Shown here piece after piece: positions 1 to 7,806 of a DNA stretch of 40,839 bases; position 1 is the stretch's first letter, and every line of letters starts with the position of its first letter. The position numbers and the translations under genes were made by a program. This DNA comes from Saprospiraceae bacterium. GTDB taxonomy: Bacteria > Bacteroidota > Bacteroidia > Chitinophagales > Saprospiraceae. The notes under the pieces are model-generated. The model was not told the origin of the DNA. It searched no databases and was given only the letters and a program-made list of their open reading frames with translations. The stretch covers positions 1 through 40,839 of the forward strand of contig JAHDGD010000018.1 of the NCBI GenBank assembly GCA_020627825.1. Reading direction: 5' to 3'.

Positions 1-16
1 AATTGAAGTGGATGCC

Positions 17-598
17 TTAATGAATTCGGTCTCCTCGAATTTCTAATTCATTCATGATTTCTTTTTCATATTGCAGGTATTCAGCCCATCTTTTATTTGC
101 CTTTTCTTTTCCAGCATAATGTCGAGCAAGTTCAATAAATAGGGTGTAGTGTGCCGCTTCTGCAACCATGAATTTATGGTAAAAATCCTTTAATTTATCA
201 TCTGATATATGTAGAGATAAGACTCTAAAACGTTCACAAGATCTTGCCTCGATCAAAGCACATACTAGTAGATTCTCGAGCAATCGATCTTCTCTACTGC
301 CTCCTTTTATCATGAAATTTCTAAGAAGATTTACATATTCATCTTTACGTTGTCTTCCAAGAGTTAAATTCCTTTTCTTTAATTCTCCTAATACTAATCG
401 AAAATGGCCCCATTCTTCAGTTACAATTGGGGCTAATTCTTCTACAAGTCTTTCTTTATCGGGGAATTGCTGTATTAAGCTAATGCACGAAGTAGCAGCT
501 TTTTGTTCACAATATGCATGATCTGTTAAGATCGCTTCTAAGCTTATTTCTGTAAGATTTACCCATCTAGGATCTGTAGGTAATTGTAATCTTAGCAT
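17..598 (-). CDS. miaE: tRNA-(ms2io6A37)-hydroxylase MiaE
   Basis: Non-haem diiron enzyme that hydroxylates the isopentenyl side chain of ms2i6A at position 37 of tRNA. The 193-residue protein has a ferritin-like four-helix pattern with the ligand set expected for the family: Glu31, the E62-x-x-H65 pair in EEWGHF, Glu118 in EARSCERF, and the E147-x-x-H150 pair in EAAHYTLF. Length is typical of MiaE and both ends are present (ATG at 596-598, TAA at 17-19). It starts only 3 nt after the stop of the upstream minus-strand gene at 602-1609, so the two are probably cotranscribed although no functional link is obvious. It needs prior ms2i6A synthesis by MiaA/MiaB, which are not in the window. Identification rests on motifs and length. 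Confidence 0.93.
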   Translation of the reverse strand: MLRLQLPTDPRWVNLTEISLEAILTDHAYCEQKAATSCISLIQQFPDKERLVEELAPIVTEEWGHFRLVLGELKKRNLTLGRQRKDEYVNLLRNFMIKGGSREDRLLENLLVCALIEARSCERFRVLSLHISDDKLKDFYHKFMVAEAAHYTLFIELARHYAGKEKANKRWAEYLQYEKEIMNELEIRGDRIH

Positions 599-601
599 AC
601 A

Positions 602-1609
602 CTATTTAAATTTTTCTAGACATTCAATTTGATTCATAACAACATCAATGTTGTAAATTGTATATTCTTCATATCCACTTGACCACATCATACCCAATGA
701 ACTGATTTCGCTTTTCTTTAACGCTCTAAAATCAGGCTTATTCATTATGTAGATAACTTGGTATTGAACTATGTTCTGACCTGAAAGAACCTTACCTCTG
801 AAATGATCAATAGCAAATAGATAAGCAGTTTCACCGTTTAATAATTCTGCTTTTAGAGTCGCACCTTTGTCAACTTTACCATAGCTTCTCAAAGCATCTT
901 TTGATTGAATCTCAATGTCGAGAACAAGATAATAGTTTTTATCCATCCGCATCACGCTAGCGTTCGCAGTTAAGAAAGATTGTTCTTTATAATAAGCTTC
1001 TAATTTTGGGTGTGTATATTCAACTATATTTTCACCTGAGATTTTAATTTTATTTTTAAGCGTAATGGGATCAATACCATTCATCTCAATTTTACACGCA
1101 TTATCTGAAATGATTTCAGCTGGAGTATTGGTTGAAGATTTAGCTTGTCGTGAATTGGTAGCTTTATCTGTTATAGCTACTTTGCCATATCGTTTAAGAT
1201 TGATGCTATTAATGATTCTTGTTGCCTTCTTATCATTGCTCGATGGTTGTAATGCAGTTCTAAGTAAATCGATGTCGTTTTCAATATCAACTCTTTCCTT
1301 TGTTTTTTCAGTAATCAAAGTACTCAGTTGATTTAGTGAATTTATATCTCTATTGGTAGATTGAAGCAACCTGTTTTTCTTCGAATTTAAATCTGCCACA
1401 CTTTTCGAAATGGAATTTTTATCATTGGTTAAACGAGAAAGCAGTTCTGTGTATGCTGTCTGAACCGCTTGCGAAAATTTATCAGAAGGAACTTCAAAAA
1501 CGTCTTTTGATTCTTTATCCTGCATAAAATCATCATTTTGACCTAGCAAAACGGAAAAACAAAGTAAAAAGAAGGTAAAAGTCAACAGAGATTTTAAAAT
1601 AATATTCAT
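602..1609 (-). CDS. Secreted coiled-coil protein of unknown function
   Basis: I do not recognise a family. The frame is open further upstream, but the start is placed at the ATG at 1607-1609 because it gives a clean signal peptide (MNIILKSLLTFTFFLLCFSVLLGQ region, cleavage near Gln24) and lies just after a TATATTTG promoter element. The 335-residue product has a polar heptad-like stretch of about residues 45-130 rich in Ser, Asn, Lys and Leu that looks like a coiled coil, followed by a more beta-like C-terminal half with one late Cys near the end. Likely periplasmic or surface-exposed. It is followed by miaE after 3 nt, which suggests one transcript. Nothing in the sequence gives an enzymatic role. 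Confidence 0.75.
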   Translation of the reverse strand: MNIILKSLLTFTFFLLCFSVLLGQNDDFMQDKESKDVFEVPSDKFSQAVQTAYTELLSRLTNDKNSISKSVADLNSKKNRLLQSTNRDINSLNQLSTLITEKTKERVDIENDIDLLRTALQPSSNDKKATRIINSINLKRYGKVAITDKATNSRQAKSSTNTPAEIISDNACKIEMNGIDPITLKNKIKISGENIVEYTHPKLEAYYKEQSFLTANASVMRMDKNYYLVLDIEIQSKDALRSYGKVDKGATLKAELLNGETAYLFAIDHFRGKVLSGQNIVQYQVIYIMNKPDFRALKKSEISSLGMMWSSGYEEYTIYNIDVVMNQIECLEKFK

Positions 1610-1614
1610 ATATA

Positions 1615-1622
1615 CAAATATA
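1615..1622 (-). promoter_or_regulatory. Bacteroidota -7 element TATATTTG
   Basis: Reads TATATTTG on the minus strand, an exact match to the TAnnTTTG consensus, five bases upstream of the start codon at 1609. It would start transcription at or almost at the start codon, giving a leaderless or nearly leaderless mRNA. No good TTG -33 box is seen at 17-23 nt spacing. Confidence 0.5.
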
Positions 1623-1676
1623 CAATGTTTATTAACGAAAAGATTAAATTTACAGCTTATTAAATAAAACAAAAGT

Positions 1677-3857
1677 ATGGCAAGAGTTAGTATTCTTATA
1701 TTGTTCTTTAGTGCAATTATATATTCTTGTTCTCAAAAGACAAGTCAAAAAACAACTGAAATTATTTCTCAAGAAAGTACAGATAAAGTGACACAAGATT
1801 CTAGATTTAACTATCCAATGACAAGAAAAGATGATGTTGTAGATAACTATCATGGAACGGAAATAAAAGACCCATATCGCTGGTTAGAAGATGACAATAG
1901 CGAGGAAACAAAGGAATGGGTTATTGCTCAAAATGAAGTAACTCAGGATTTCTTGTCAAAAATAGATTTTCGTGATAAAATAAAGAAAAGATTAACCCAA
2001 CTGTGGGATTATGAAAAGGTAGGTGTCCCATTTAAAGAAGGCGATTTTTATTATTTTTATAAAAATTCAGGGCTTCAAAATCAATCCGTTTTATACAGAA
2101 GTAAAACAATAGGAGGAGATGCAGAAGTTGTGCTTGATCCAAATACATTGTCAAGTGATGGGACTAGCTCACTGGGAGGTATCAGTTTTAATAAAGAAGG
2201 TAATTTACTTGCGTATAGTGTATCCGAAGGTGGTTCTGATTGGAGAACCGCATATGTGCTTGATCTGAATACACTCCAACTTTTAGATGATAAGATTGAA
2301 TGGATTAAATTTTCAGGGCTTTCTTGGCAAGGCAACGGCTTTTATTATAGTAGATATCCTGAACCAGATCCAAATGATGAATTGAGTGGTCAGAATCAAT
2401 ATCATAAACTATATTACCATGCATTGGGGACATCCCAAAATAAAGATGTTTTAGTTTTTGAAAGTAAAGAACATCCTTCTAGAAATTTCTATGCATCAAC
2501 TACAGAAGATGAACGTTATACATTAGTTAGTGTCGTGGAATCTACTTCTGGTAATGCATTGTATGTGATTGATAGTCAAAGCAAAAGAAGAGATCCTATT
2601 GAAGTTGTAGCTGAATTTTCTAATGATCATAATATTATTGACAGTGATGGAAGAAATATGTTAATGCTTACAAATCTTGGAGCACCTAATAAAAGAATCG
2701 TTTCTTTTTCACTTGATAATCCAACATCTACAAATTGGAAAGAAATTATACCAGAATCTTCGGATAAACTGGAATCGGTAACCATTGTAGGCGGTAAAAT
2801 GTTTGTGAAATACATTCATAATGCGCAGGCTTTAATAAAAGTTTACACCCCGAGCGGCGAATTTATTCAAGATCTAGAATTGCCTGGAATAGGCAATACT
2901 GGTGGAATAAGTGGTAAAAAATCATCAAAAGAAGGGTTTTTTAGTTTTACTTCATTTACTTATCCTACAACTTCTTTTAGATTAAATACAGAAACACTTT
3001 CATATGAAGTGTATAAAAAACCTGATGTTGACTTCAATGCTGATGATTTTATAACAGAACAATTGTGGTTTACAAGTAAAGATGGCACAAAAGTGCCTAT
3101 GTTCGCTACCTATAAAAAAGGTATTAAAATGGATGGTACAAATCCTACACTCTTATACGGATATGGAGGATTTGATATCTCTTTACTACCTGGATTTAGT
3201 TTGACAAGAATACCGTTACTGGAAAATGGAGGAATTTATGTAGTTGCAAATTTAAGAGGTGGAGGAGAATTTGGGTCTGAATGGCATAAAGCAGGGACTT
3301 TGGAGCGAAAGCAAAATGTTTTTGATGACTTTCAAGCGGCTGCAGAATTCTTAATAGATAAAGGATACACGAGCAATAATAAGCTGGCAATTGAAGGCGG
3401 AAGTAATGGTGGTTTACTGGTTGGAGCATGTATGACTCAAAGACCAGAATTATATCAAGTGGCCTTTCCTGCAGTTGGTGTACTGGACATGTTACGATAT
3501 CATCAGTTTACAATCGGATGGGCTTGGGCTACAGATTATGGCCGTAGTGACGATCCAGAAGCGTTTAAATATTTAATCGAGTATAGTCCGTTGCATAATG
3601 TTGAAAATATGTCTTATCCTGCAACAATGGTAACAACAGCGGATCACGATGATCGTGTGGTACCTGCTCATTCATTTAAATTTATAAGTGAGTTGCAAGA
3701 TAAAGATCAAGGAAAGAATCCTGTTCTGATCAGAATAGAGACAAGTGCAGGACATGGTGCAGGAAAACCAACAGATAAAATAATACAAGAATATGCGGAT
3801 AAGCTAGGGTTTATGCTGTATAACATGAATGAAACATATAGTTTGCCAACAAAATAA
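1677..3857 (+). CDS. Prolyl oligopeptidase family serine peptidase (S9A), lipoprotein
   Basis: Cleaves short peptides after proline. The 726-residue protein starts with a lipoprotein signal (lipobox ending at Cys18, IIYSC) followed by a Ser/Thr/Gln-rich linker. The family N-terminal signature YHGTEIKDPYRWLED is at about residues 58-72, then a beta-propeller region to about 430 and the alpha/beta-hydrolase domain. The catalytic triad is visible: Ser576 in GGSNGG, Asp658 in DHDDRVVP and His693 in AGHGAGKP; Arg660 is the usual substrate-contact arginine. Length matches prolyl endopeptidase plus a lipid anchor, so it probably acts in the periplasm or at the outer membrane. It is divergent from the 602-1609 gene and is followed after 4 nt by an M20 dipeptidase, a plausible peptide-degradation pair. 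Confidence 0.95.
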   Translation: MARVSILILFFSAIIYSCSQKTSQKTTEIISQESTDKVTQDSRFNYPMTRKDDVVDNYHGTEIKDPYRWLEDDNSEETKEWVIAQNEVTQDFLSKIDFRDKIKKRLTQLWDYEKVGVPFKEGDFYYFYKNSGLQNQSVLYRSKTIGGDAEVVLDPNTLSSDGTSSLGGISFNKEGNLLAYSVSEGGSDWRTAYVLDLNTLQLLDDKIEWIKFSGLSWQGNGFYYSRYPEPDPNDELSGQNQYHKLYYHALGTSQNKDVLVFESKEHPSRNFYASTTEDERYTLVSVVESTSGNALYVIDSQSKRRDPIEVVAEFSNDHNIIDSDGRNMLMLTNLGAPNKRIVSFSLDNPTSTNWKEIIPESSDKLESVTIVGGKMFVKYIHNAQALIKVYTPSGEFIQDLELPGIGNTGGISGKKSSKEGFFSFTSFTYPTTSFRLNTETLSYEVYKKPDVDFNADDFITEQLWFTSKDGTKVPMFATYKKGIKMDGTNPTLLYGYGGFDISLLPGFSLTRIPLLENGGIYVVANLRGGGEFGSEWHKAGTLERKQNVFDDFQAAAEFLIDKGYTSNNKLAIEGGSNGGLLVGACMTQRPELYQVAFPAVGVLDMLRYHQFTIGWAWATDYGRSDDPEAFKYLIEYSPLHNVENMSYPATMVTTADHDDRVVPAHSFKFISELQDKDQGKNPVLIRIETSAGHGAGKPTDKIIQEYADKLGFMLYNMNETYSLPTK

Positions 3858-3861
3858 AAGA

Positions 3862-5247
3862 ATGGAGAGGACAAGAGAATATACGTTGCAAAATAGAAAT
3901 CGTTATCTTGATGAATTAATGAAGCTTTTAAAAATTCCATCTATTAGTGCTGATCCAGCATATTCTAATGATGTGAAATTAACAGCTGAATTAGTCAAGC
4001 AAAGTCTAGACGATGCAGGTGTACAAACAACTAAAATATATGAAACAGAAGGTCATCCTATTGTATATGGTGAACACATAATTAATCCTTCATTGCCTAC
4101 TGTTTTAGTATATGGACATTATGATGTACAACCACCTGACCCTCTAGATCTATGGGATTCACCTCCTTTTGAACCTGTCATTAAAAAAACAGATCTACAT
4201 CCTGATGGGGCCATTTTTGCAAGAGGATCTTGTGATGATAAAGGACAAATGTTTATGCATGTCAAAGCATTTGAATCTATGTTTAATTCCAATGAAATTC
4301 CTTGCAATATCAAGTTTATGATAGAGGGAGAAGAGGAAGTTGGTTCCGTTCATTTGGGTGCTTTTTGCGAAGAATATGCTAAAATGCTTTCTTGTGACGT
4401 TGTTTTATTGAGCGATACCAGTATTATAGCGAACGATGTTCCTTCAATTACTGTTGGCCTAAGAGGATTGAGTTATGTGGAAGTAAAAGTTACAGGCCCG
4501 AATAAAGACCTACATAGTGGGGTTTATGGGGGAACTGTAGTTAACCCTATCAATGCTTTATCTAAGATGATTGCAACTCTTCATGATGAAAATGGAAAAA
4601 TAACTATTCCAGGATTTTATGATAGAGTTCATGATTTAAGCCAAGAAGAACGAGAAGAAATGGAGAAAGCTCCATTTGATGAAAATCGATACAAAAAAGG
4701 ATTAGGTGTAAATGAATTGGATGGAGAAAAGGGATATACACCAAGGGAGCGTACTTCAATACGGCCTACTCTTGATGTAAATGGAATGTGGGGAGGATAC
4801 ATTGGTGAAGGAGCAAAAACAGTTTTGCCTTCTGAAGCTTTTGCAAAAATAAGTATGCGACTAGTGCCATATCAATCCCATGAAGAAATAACAGAATTGT
4901 TTCAAAACTACTTTGAATCCATTGCACCACAAGGTGTGAAAGTAGAAGTTTCTCCACACCATGGAGGACAACCTGCTGTTACACCAACGGACACGAAAGA
5001 ATATAAAGCAGCAAGTCTTGCCATGGAAAAAACTTTTGGGCGAAAGCCCATTCCTGAAAGAGGAGGAGGAAGCATTCCTATCGTGTCTTTATTCGAAAAA
5101 GTATTTGGGGTTAAATCGGTATTGATGGGGTTTGGTTTGAATTCGGATGACATTCATAGTCCTAATGAACATTATGGAATATTTAATTATTTCAGAGGCA
5201 TCGAAACCATCCCTTATTTTTATCATTATTATGCAACAGAAAAATAA
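3862..5247 (+). CDS. M20 family metallodipeptidase
   Basis: Zinc-dependent peptidase of the carnosinase/CPG2 type acting on dipeptides or very short peptides. The start is set at the ATG at 3862, 4 nt after the preceding stop; an earlier in-frame ATG at 3829 lies inside the upstream gene and adds no family sequence. In the 461-residue product the metal and catalytic residues are all recognisable: His86 and Asp88 in YGHYDVQP, the Asp pair at 125-126 in RGSCDDKG, Glu157/Glu158 in EGEEEVGS, Asp185 in LLSDTS, and His432 in HSPNEHYG. No signal peptide, so cytoplasmic. Together with the upstream prolyl oligopeptidase it probably completes breakdown of imported peptides. A short coding stretch at 5034-5051 is hairpin-like (see findings). 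Confidence 0.93.
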   Translation: MERTREYTLQNRNRYLDELMKLLKIPSISADPAYSNDVKLTAELVKQSLDDAGVQTTKIYETEGHPIVYGEHIINPSLPTVLVYGHYDVQPPDPLDLWDSPPFEPVIKKTDLHPDGAIFARGSCDDKGQMFMHVKAFESMFNSNEIPCNIKFMIEGEEEVGSVHLGAFCEEYAKMLSCDVVLLSDTSIIANDVPSITVGLRGLSYVEVKVTGPNKDLHSGVYGGTVVNPINALSKMIATLHDENGKITIPGFYDRVHDLSQEEREEMEKAPFDENRYKKGLGVNELDGEKGYTPRERTSIRPTLDVNGMWGGYIGEGAKTVLPSEAFAKISMRLVPYQSHEEITELFQNYFESIAPQGVKVEVSPHHGGQPAVTPTDTKEYKAASLAMEKTFGRKPIPERGGGSIPIVSLFEKVFGVKSVLMGFGLNSDDIHSPNEHYGIFNYFRGIETIPYFYHYYATEK

Positions 5248-5256
5248 TTAAATCAT

Positions 5257-5270
5257 GCATGTTAACATGC
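5257..5270. repeat. 14-bp perfect palindrome GCATGTTAACATGC
   Basis: Perfect inverted repeat in the 39-nt gap between the M20 dipeptidase and the FKBP gene, 16 nt before the FKBP start. It has no U-tract, so it is not a standard terminator. It could be an operator or an mRNA hairpin controlling the downstream genes. Confidence 0.5.
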
Positions 5271-5286
5271 GTCATAAACAAATTAA

Positions 5287-5952
5287 ATGAAGAAGTATAT
5301 TTTTAGTCTACTATGCCTATTTTTTGTAATCAGTACTACCGTTAATGGACAGGCTTTGGAAACAAAACAAGACTCTATATCGTATGCATTCGGTCTAGAT
5401 TTAGCAAGAGAGATTCAGAATAAAGGTATGGAAGATGTTGATACCAAAATGTTACTATTAGCAATTGAAGATATGTTGAATAGTAAAGAGTTGAAAATGA
5501 ATGCAGTAGATGCTAGGAGTTTTATAGCAAAAGAGAAAAGAGCAAGGAAAGAAGAAGCAAGTAGAAAGAATAGGAAAGCAGGAGAGGATTTTATTGAAAT
5601 GAAATCTAAAGAAAAAGGAGTGATGGCACTTTCAGATGGTATTTATTATGAAATTTTAACGGAAGGGGTTGGCCCAAAGCCAGCAAAAGGCAGTGATGTA
5701 ACATTGCATTATGAAGGTCGACTTATCACAGGTGAAGTTTTTGATAGTTCTTATGAAAGGGGAGCACCAGCTACTTTTAACCTAAACCGTTTAATAAAAG
5801 GCTGGCAAGTAGCAGTACCCAATATGCCTGAAGGATCAAAGTGGAGAATATATATTCCGTATCAAATGGCCTATGGTCAAAGAGGGGCAGGTGCAAAAAT
5901 TAAACCGTATTCTGCTTTGGTTTTTGATATCGAGTTGATTGAAAATAAATGA
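5287..5952 (+). CDS. FKBP-type peptidyl-prolyl cis-trans isomerase, secreted
   Basis: Catalyses proline isomerisation during folding of exported proteins. The 221-residue protein has a signal peptide (about residues 1-21, ending at VNGQ), an FkpA/Mip-like helical N-terminal part (about 25-110, beginning with DSISYAFGLDLA) that in relatives forms the dimer, and a C-terminal FKBP domain (about 112-220) with the usual VTLHYEGRL, GEVFDSSYERG, LIKGWQVAVPNMPEGSKW and IPYQMAYGQRG segments. Architecture and length fit periplasmic FkpA/Mip. Its TGA overlaps the ATG of trmD by four bases, so the two are translationally coupled. Confidence 0.93.
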   Translation: MKKYIFSLLCLFFVISTTVNGQALETKQDSISYAFGLDLAREIQNKGMEDVDTKMLLLAIEDMLNSKELKMNAVDARSFIAKEKRARKEEASRKNRKAGEDFIEMKSKEKGVMALSDGIYYEILTEGVGPKPAKGSDVTLHYEGRLITGEVFDSSYERGAPATFNLNRLIKGWQVAVPNMPEGSKWRIYIPYQMAYGQRGAGAKIKPYSALVFDIELIENK

Positions 5953-6602
5953 TAAGATTCGATATAATTTCAGCAATTCCAGAATTGTTGAAAAGTCCAT
6001 TTTCTCATAGTATTATGCAACGAGCAATTCAAAAAGGATTGCTTCAAGTGGAAGTGCACGATCTAAGAAAATATGGTGAAGGTCATTACAAGCAAATAGA
6101 TGACTATCAATATGGAGGTGGTGCTGGTATGGTATTAACTCCAGGTCCACTTGACAAGGTGATTTCATTGTTAAAAGATCAACGTAAGTATGATGAAATC
6201 ATTTATGTTACTCCGGATGGTGATCGATACAATCAATCTTTAGCCAATAGATTGTCATTGCATAAAAATATTATGATCATATGTGGACATTATAAAGGAA
6301 TTGATCAAAGAATAAGGGATTTACATATCACCAAGGAGATTTCAGTAGGTGACTATGTACTCTCTGGTGGCGAATTACCAGCAGCTCTTCTAGTTGATTC
6401 AATAGGACGGTTAATTCCTGGAGTATTAAATAATGAATCAAGTGCATTGTTTGATTCTCACCAAGACGGATTGTTAGCTCCACCTATATATACAAGACCT
6501 TCTGAGTTTAAAGGAATTAAAGTTCCGGAAGTATTGTTAAGTGGTAATGATAAACTAATTGAAGAATGGAGGACAAACCATTCTAAGATTTCAGATAAAT
6601 AA
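5949..6602 (+). CDS. trmD: tRNA (guanine37-N1)-methyltransferase TrmD
   Basis: SAM-dependent methylation of G37 in tRNAs, needed to prevent +1 frameshifting. Diagnostic segments are the N-terminal MIRFDIISAIPELL, the QYGGGAGMVL loop, and the two trefoil-knot motifs ICGHYKGIDQR and ISVGDYVLSGGELPA. The product is 217 residues, shorter than E. coli TrmD (about 255) but with all the core; the C-terminal helical domain looks trimmed and ends in a polar tail. It overlaps the FKBP gene by ATGA. In many bacteria trmD sits with rpsP and rplS; here those are absent. Confidence 0.97.
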   Translation: MIRFDIISAIPELLKSPFSHSIMQRAIQKGLLQVEVHDLRKYGEGHYKQIDDYQYGGGAGMVLTPGPLDKVISLLKDQRKYDEIIYVTPDGDRYNQSLANRLSLHKNIMIICGHYKGIDQRIRDLHITKEISVGDYVLSGGELPAALLVDSIGRLIPGVLNNESSALFDSHQDGLLAPPIYTRPSEFKGIKVPEVLLSGNDKLIEEWRTNHSKISDK

Positions 6603-6630
6603 TTTTTTAACTATTAATCAAACTAAAAAC

Positions 6631-7080
6631 ATGGGATTATTTTCATTTTTGAAAAACAAAGGATCAAAGCTATTCGGTAAAAAAGCAGAAGAAGACAAGC
6701 AAGTTAAAATGTCGAAAGTTGAACAATTGACTGCAGAAATTTCTAGATTAGGTCTGAATGTGGATGATTTATGCATTGAATTATGTGAACAGGTAATTGT
6801 TTCAGGAACTACAGGAACTAATGCAGAAAGAGAAAAAGTAATTTTAGCGCTAGGAAATGTAGAAGGTGTTGGCTCTGTAGATGATAAATTACACGTAGCA
6901 AATCCAGAACCAGAGGCTCAATTTTATACAGTACAATCAGGAGATTCGTTGTCTAAAATTTCTAAGGCGATGTATGGAGATCCTATGAAATACAATGCTA
7001 TTTTTGAGGCGAATAAACCTATGCTTGATCATCCTGATAAAATTTATCCAGGTCAAGTATTAAGAATTCCTCCAATGTAA
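6631..7080 (+). CDS. kbp: Kbp/YgaU-like BON-LysM protein
   Basis: The 149-residue protein closely resembles E. coli Kbp (YgaU), also 149 residues, a potassium-binding protein with BON and LysM domains. It begins MGLFSFLKNKGSKL, has a BON domain at about 28-90 with the ALGNVEGVGSVDDK segment, and a LysM domain at about 98-147 with YTVQSGDSLSKISKAMYGD and the end IYPGQVLRIPPM. The start is the ATG at 6631; the longer open frame from 6559 lies inside trmD and is rejected. There is no signal peptide, consistent with a cytoplasmic Kbp role rather than cell-wall binding. It is followed by a strong terminator. Confidence 0.9.
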   Translation: MGLFSFLKNKGSKLFGKKAEEDKQVKMSKVEQLTAEISRLGLNVDDLCIELCEQVIVSGTTGTNAEREKVILALGNVEGVGSVDDKLHVANPEPEAQFYTVQSGDSLSKISKAMYGDPMKYNAIFEANKPMLDHPDKIYPGQVLRIPPM

Positions 7081-7104
7081 GAGGAAAATGAAATTTTAAT
7101 TGTG

Positions 7105-7139
7105 AAGTGTTTATTCTACAAAGAGTAAACACTTTTTTT
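7105..7139 (+). terminator. Rho-independent terminator after the kbp-like gene
   Basis: AAGTGTTTA at 7105-7113 pairs with TAAACACTT at 7126-7134; four more inner pairs (one G-U) close on an ACAA tetraloop, and seven T follow. It ends the plus-strand run from the oligopeptidase through kbp. Confidence 0.9.
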
Positions 7140-7147
7140 ATATAATA

Positions 7148-7723
7148 ATGATGCATAGACATTTTATAGCTCATAAACCATATGGTTTTCTTACACAATT
7201 CAAATATATTGGTAAAAGAGCCTCAAGAAAAAGGTTACTAGGTGAACTACATGATTTTCCAGAAGGCACAATGGCTATAGGAAGATTGGACGAAGATTCC
7301 GAAGGATTACTTTTTTTAACTACAAATGGAAAAGAGAGTCATCGAATAAGAAGTAAGAAAATTGAAAAAGAATACTATGTGCAATTGGATGGTATCATTA
7401 CGGAAGAAGCTATATTAGAATTGAAAAATGGAGTTGAAATAGGTTTTAACGGTATGAAATATCAAACTCTACCGTGTACAGCTAATATATTAACAGAAGA
7501 ACCATCATTTAAAGAAAGAACTAAGAAAATAAGAGATGAAAGACACGGGCCTACTAGTTGGGCTTCTATAACTATCCGAGAAGGGAAAAATAGACAAATT
7601 CGAAAAATGACTGCCGCTGTTGGGTTTCCTACATTAAGATTAATGAGGGTAAGGATTGGAAAAGTTCATCTTGAAAATTTAAATTCAGGAGATGTCGTAG
7701 AGGTTGAAAGATTTGATGTTTGA
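7148..7723 (+). CDS. rluE: RluE-like 23S rRNA pseudouridine synthase
   Basis: Pseudouridine synthase of the RsuA/RluB/E/F family, without an S4 domain. The 191-residue product has the catalytic motif GRLDEDSEGLLFLT with Asp48, the N-terminal HKPYGFLTQF, and the C-terminal EGKNRQIRKMTAAVGFPTLR segment. The combination of a missing S4 domain, the KPxGxLTQF opening and the PTSWASITI stretch points to RluE, which in E. coli modifies U2457 of 23S rRNA, rather than RsuA. Two ATG codons in tandem (7148, 7151) could serve as start. It is set off from its neighbours by the upstream terminator and an 83-nt gap downstream. Confidence 0.88.
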   Translation: MMHRHFIAHKPYGFLTQFKYIGKRASRKRLLGELHDFPEGTMAIGRLDEDSEGLLFLTTNGKESHRIRSKKIEKEYYVQLDGIITEEAILELKNGVEIGFNGMKYQTLPCTANILTEEPSFKERTKKIRDERHGPTSWASITIREGKNRQIRKMTAAVGFPTLRLMRVRIGKVHLENLNSGDVVEVERFDV

Positions 7724-7806
7724 AGCTCTTTAAAATATATTGCAAAAGAAGATTTATTATCAATTTATCTGAATTAAAATATTAACTTTTTTGTATCTCT
7801 GTGTTT

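Noticed and set aside
3829-3861. Earlier ATG for the M20 dipeptidase
   Set aside because: It lies inside the prolyl oligopeptidase gene and adds residues unlike the family; the ATG at 3862 is 4 nt after that stop.
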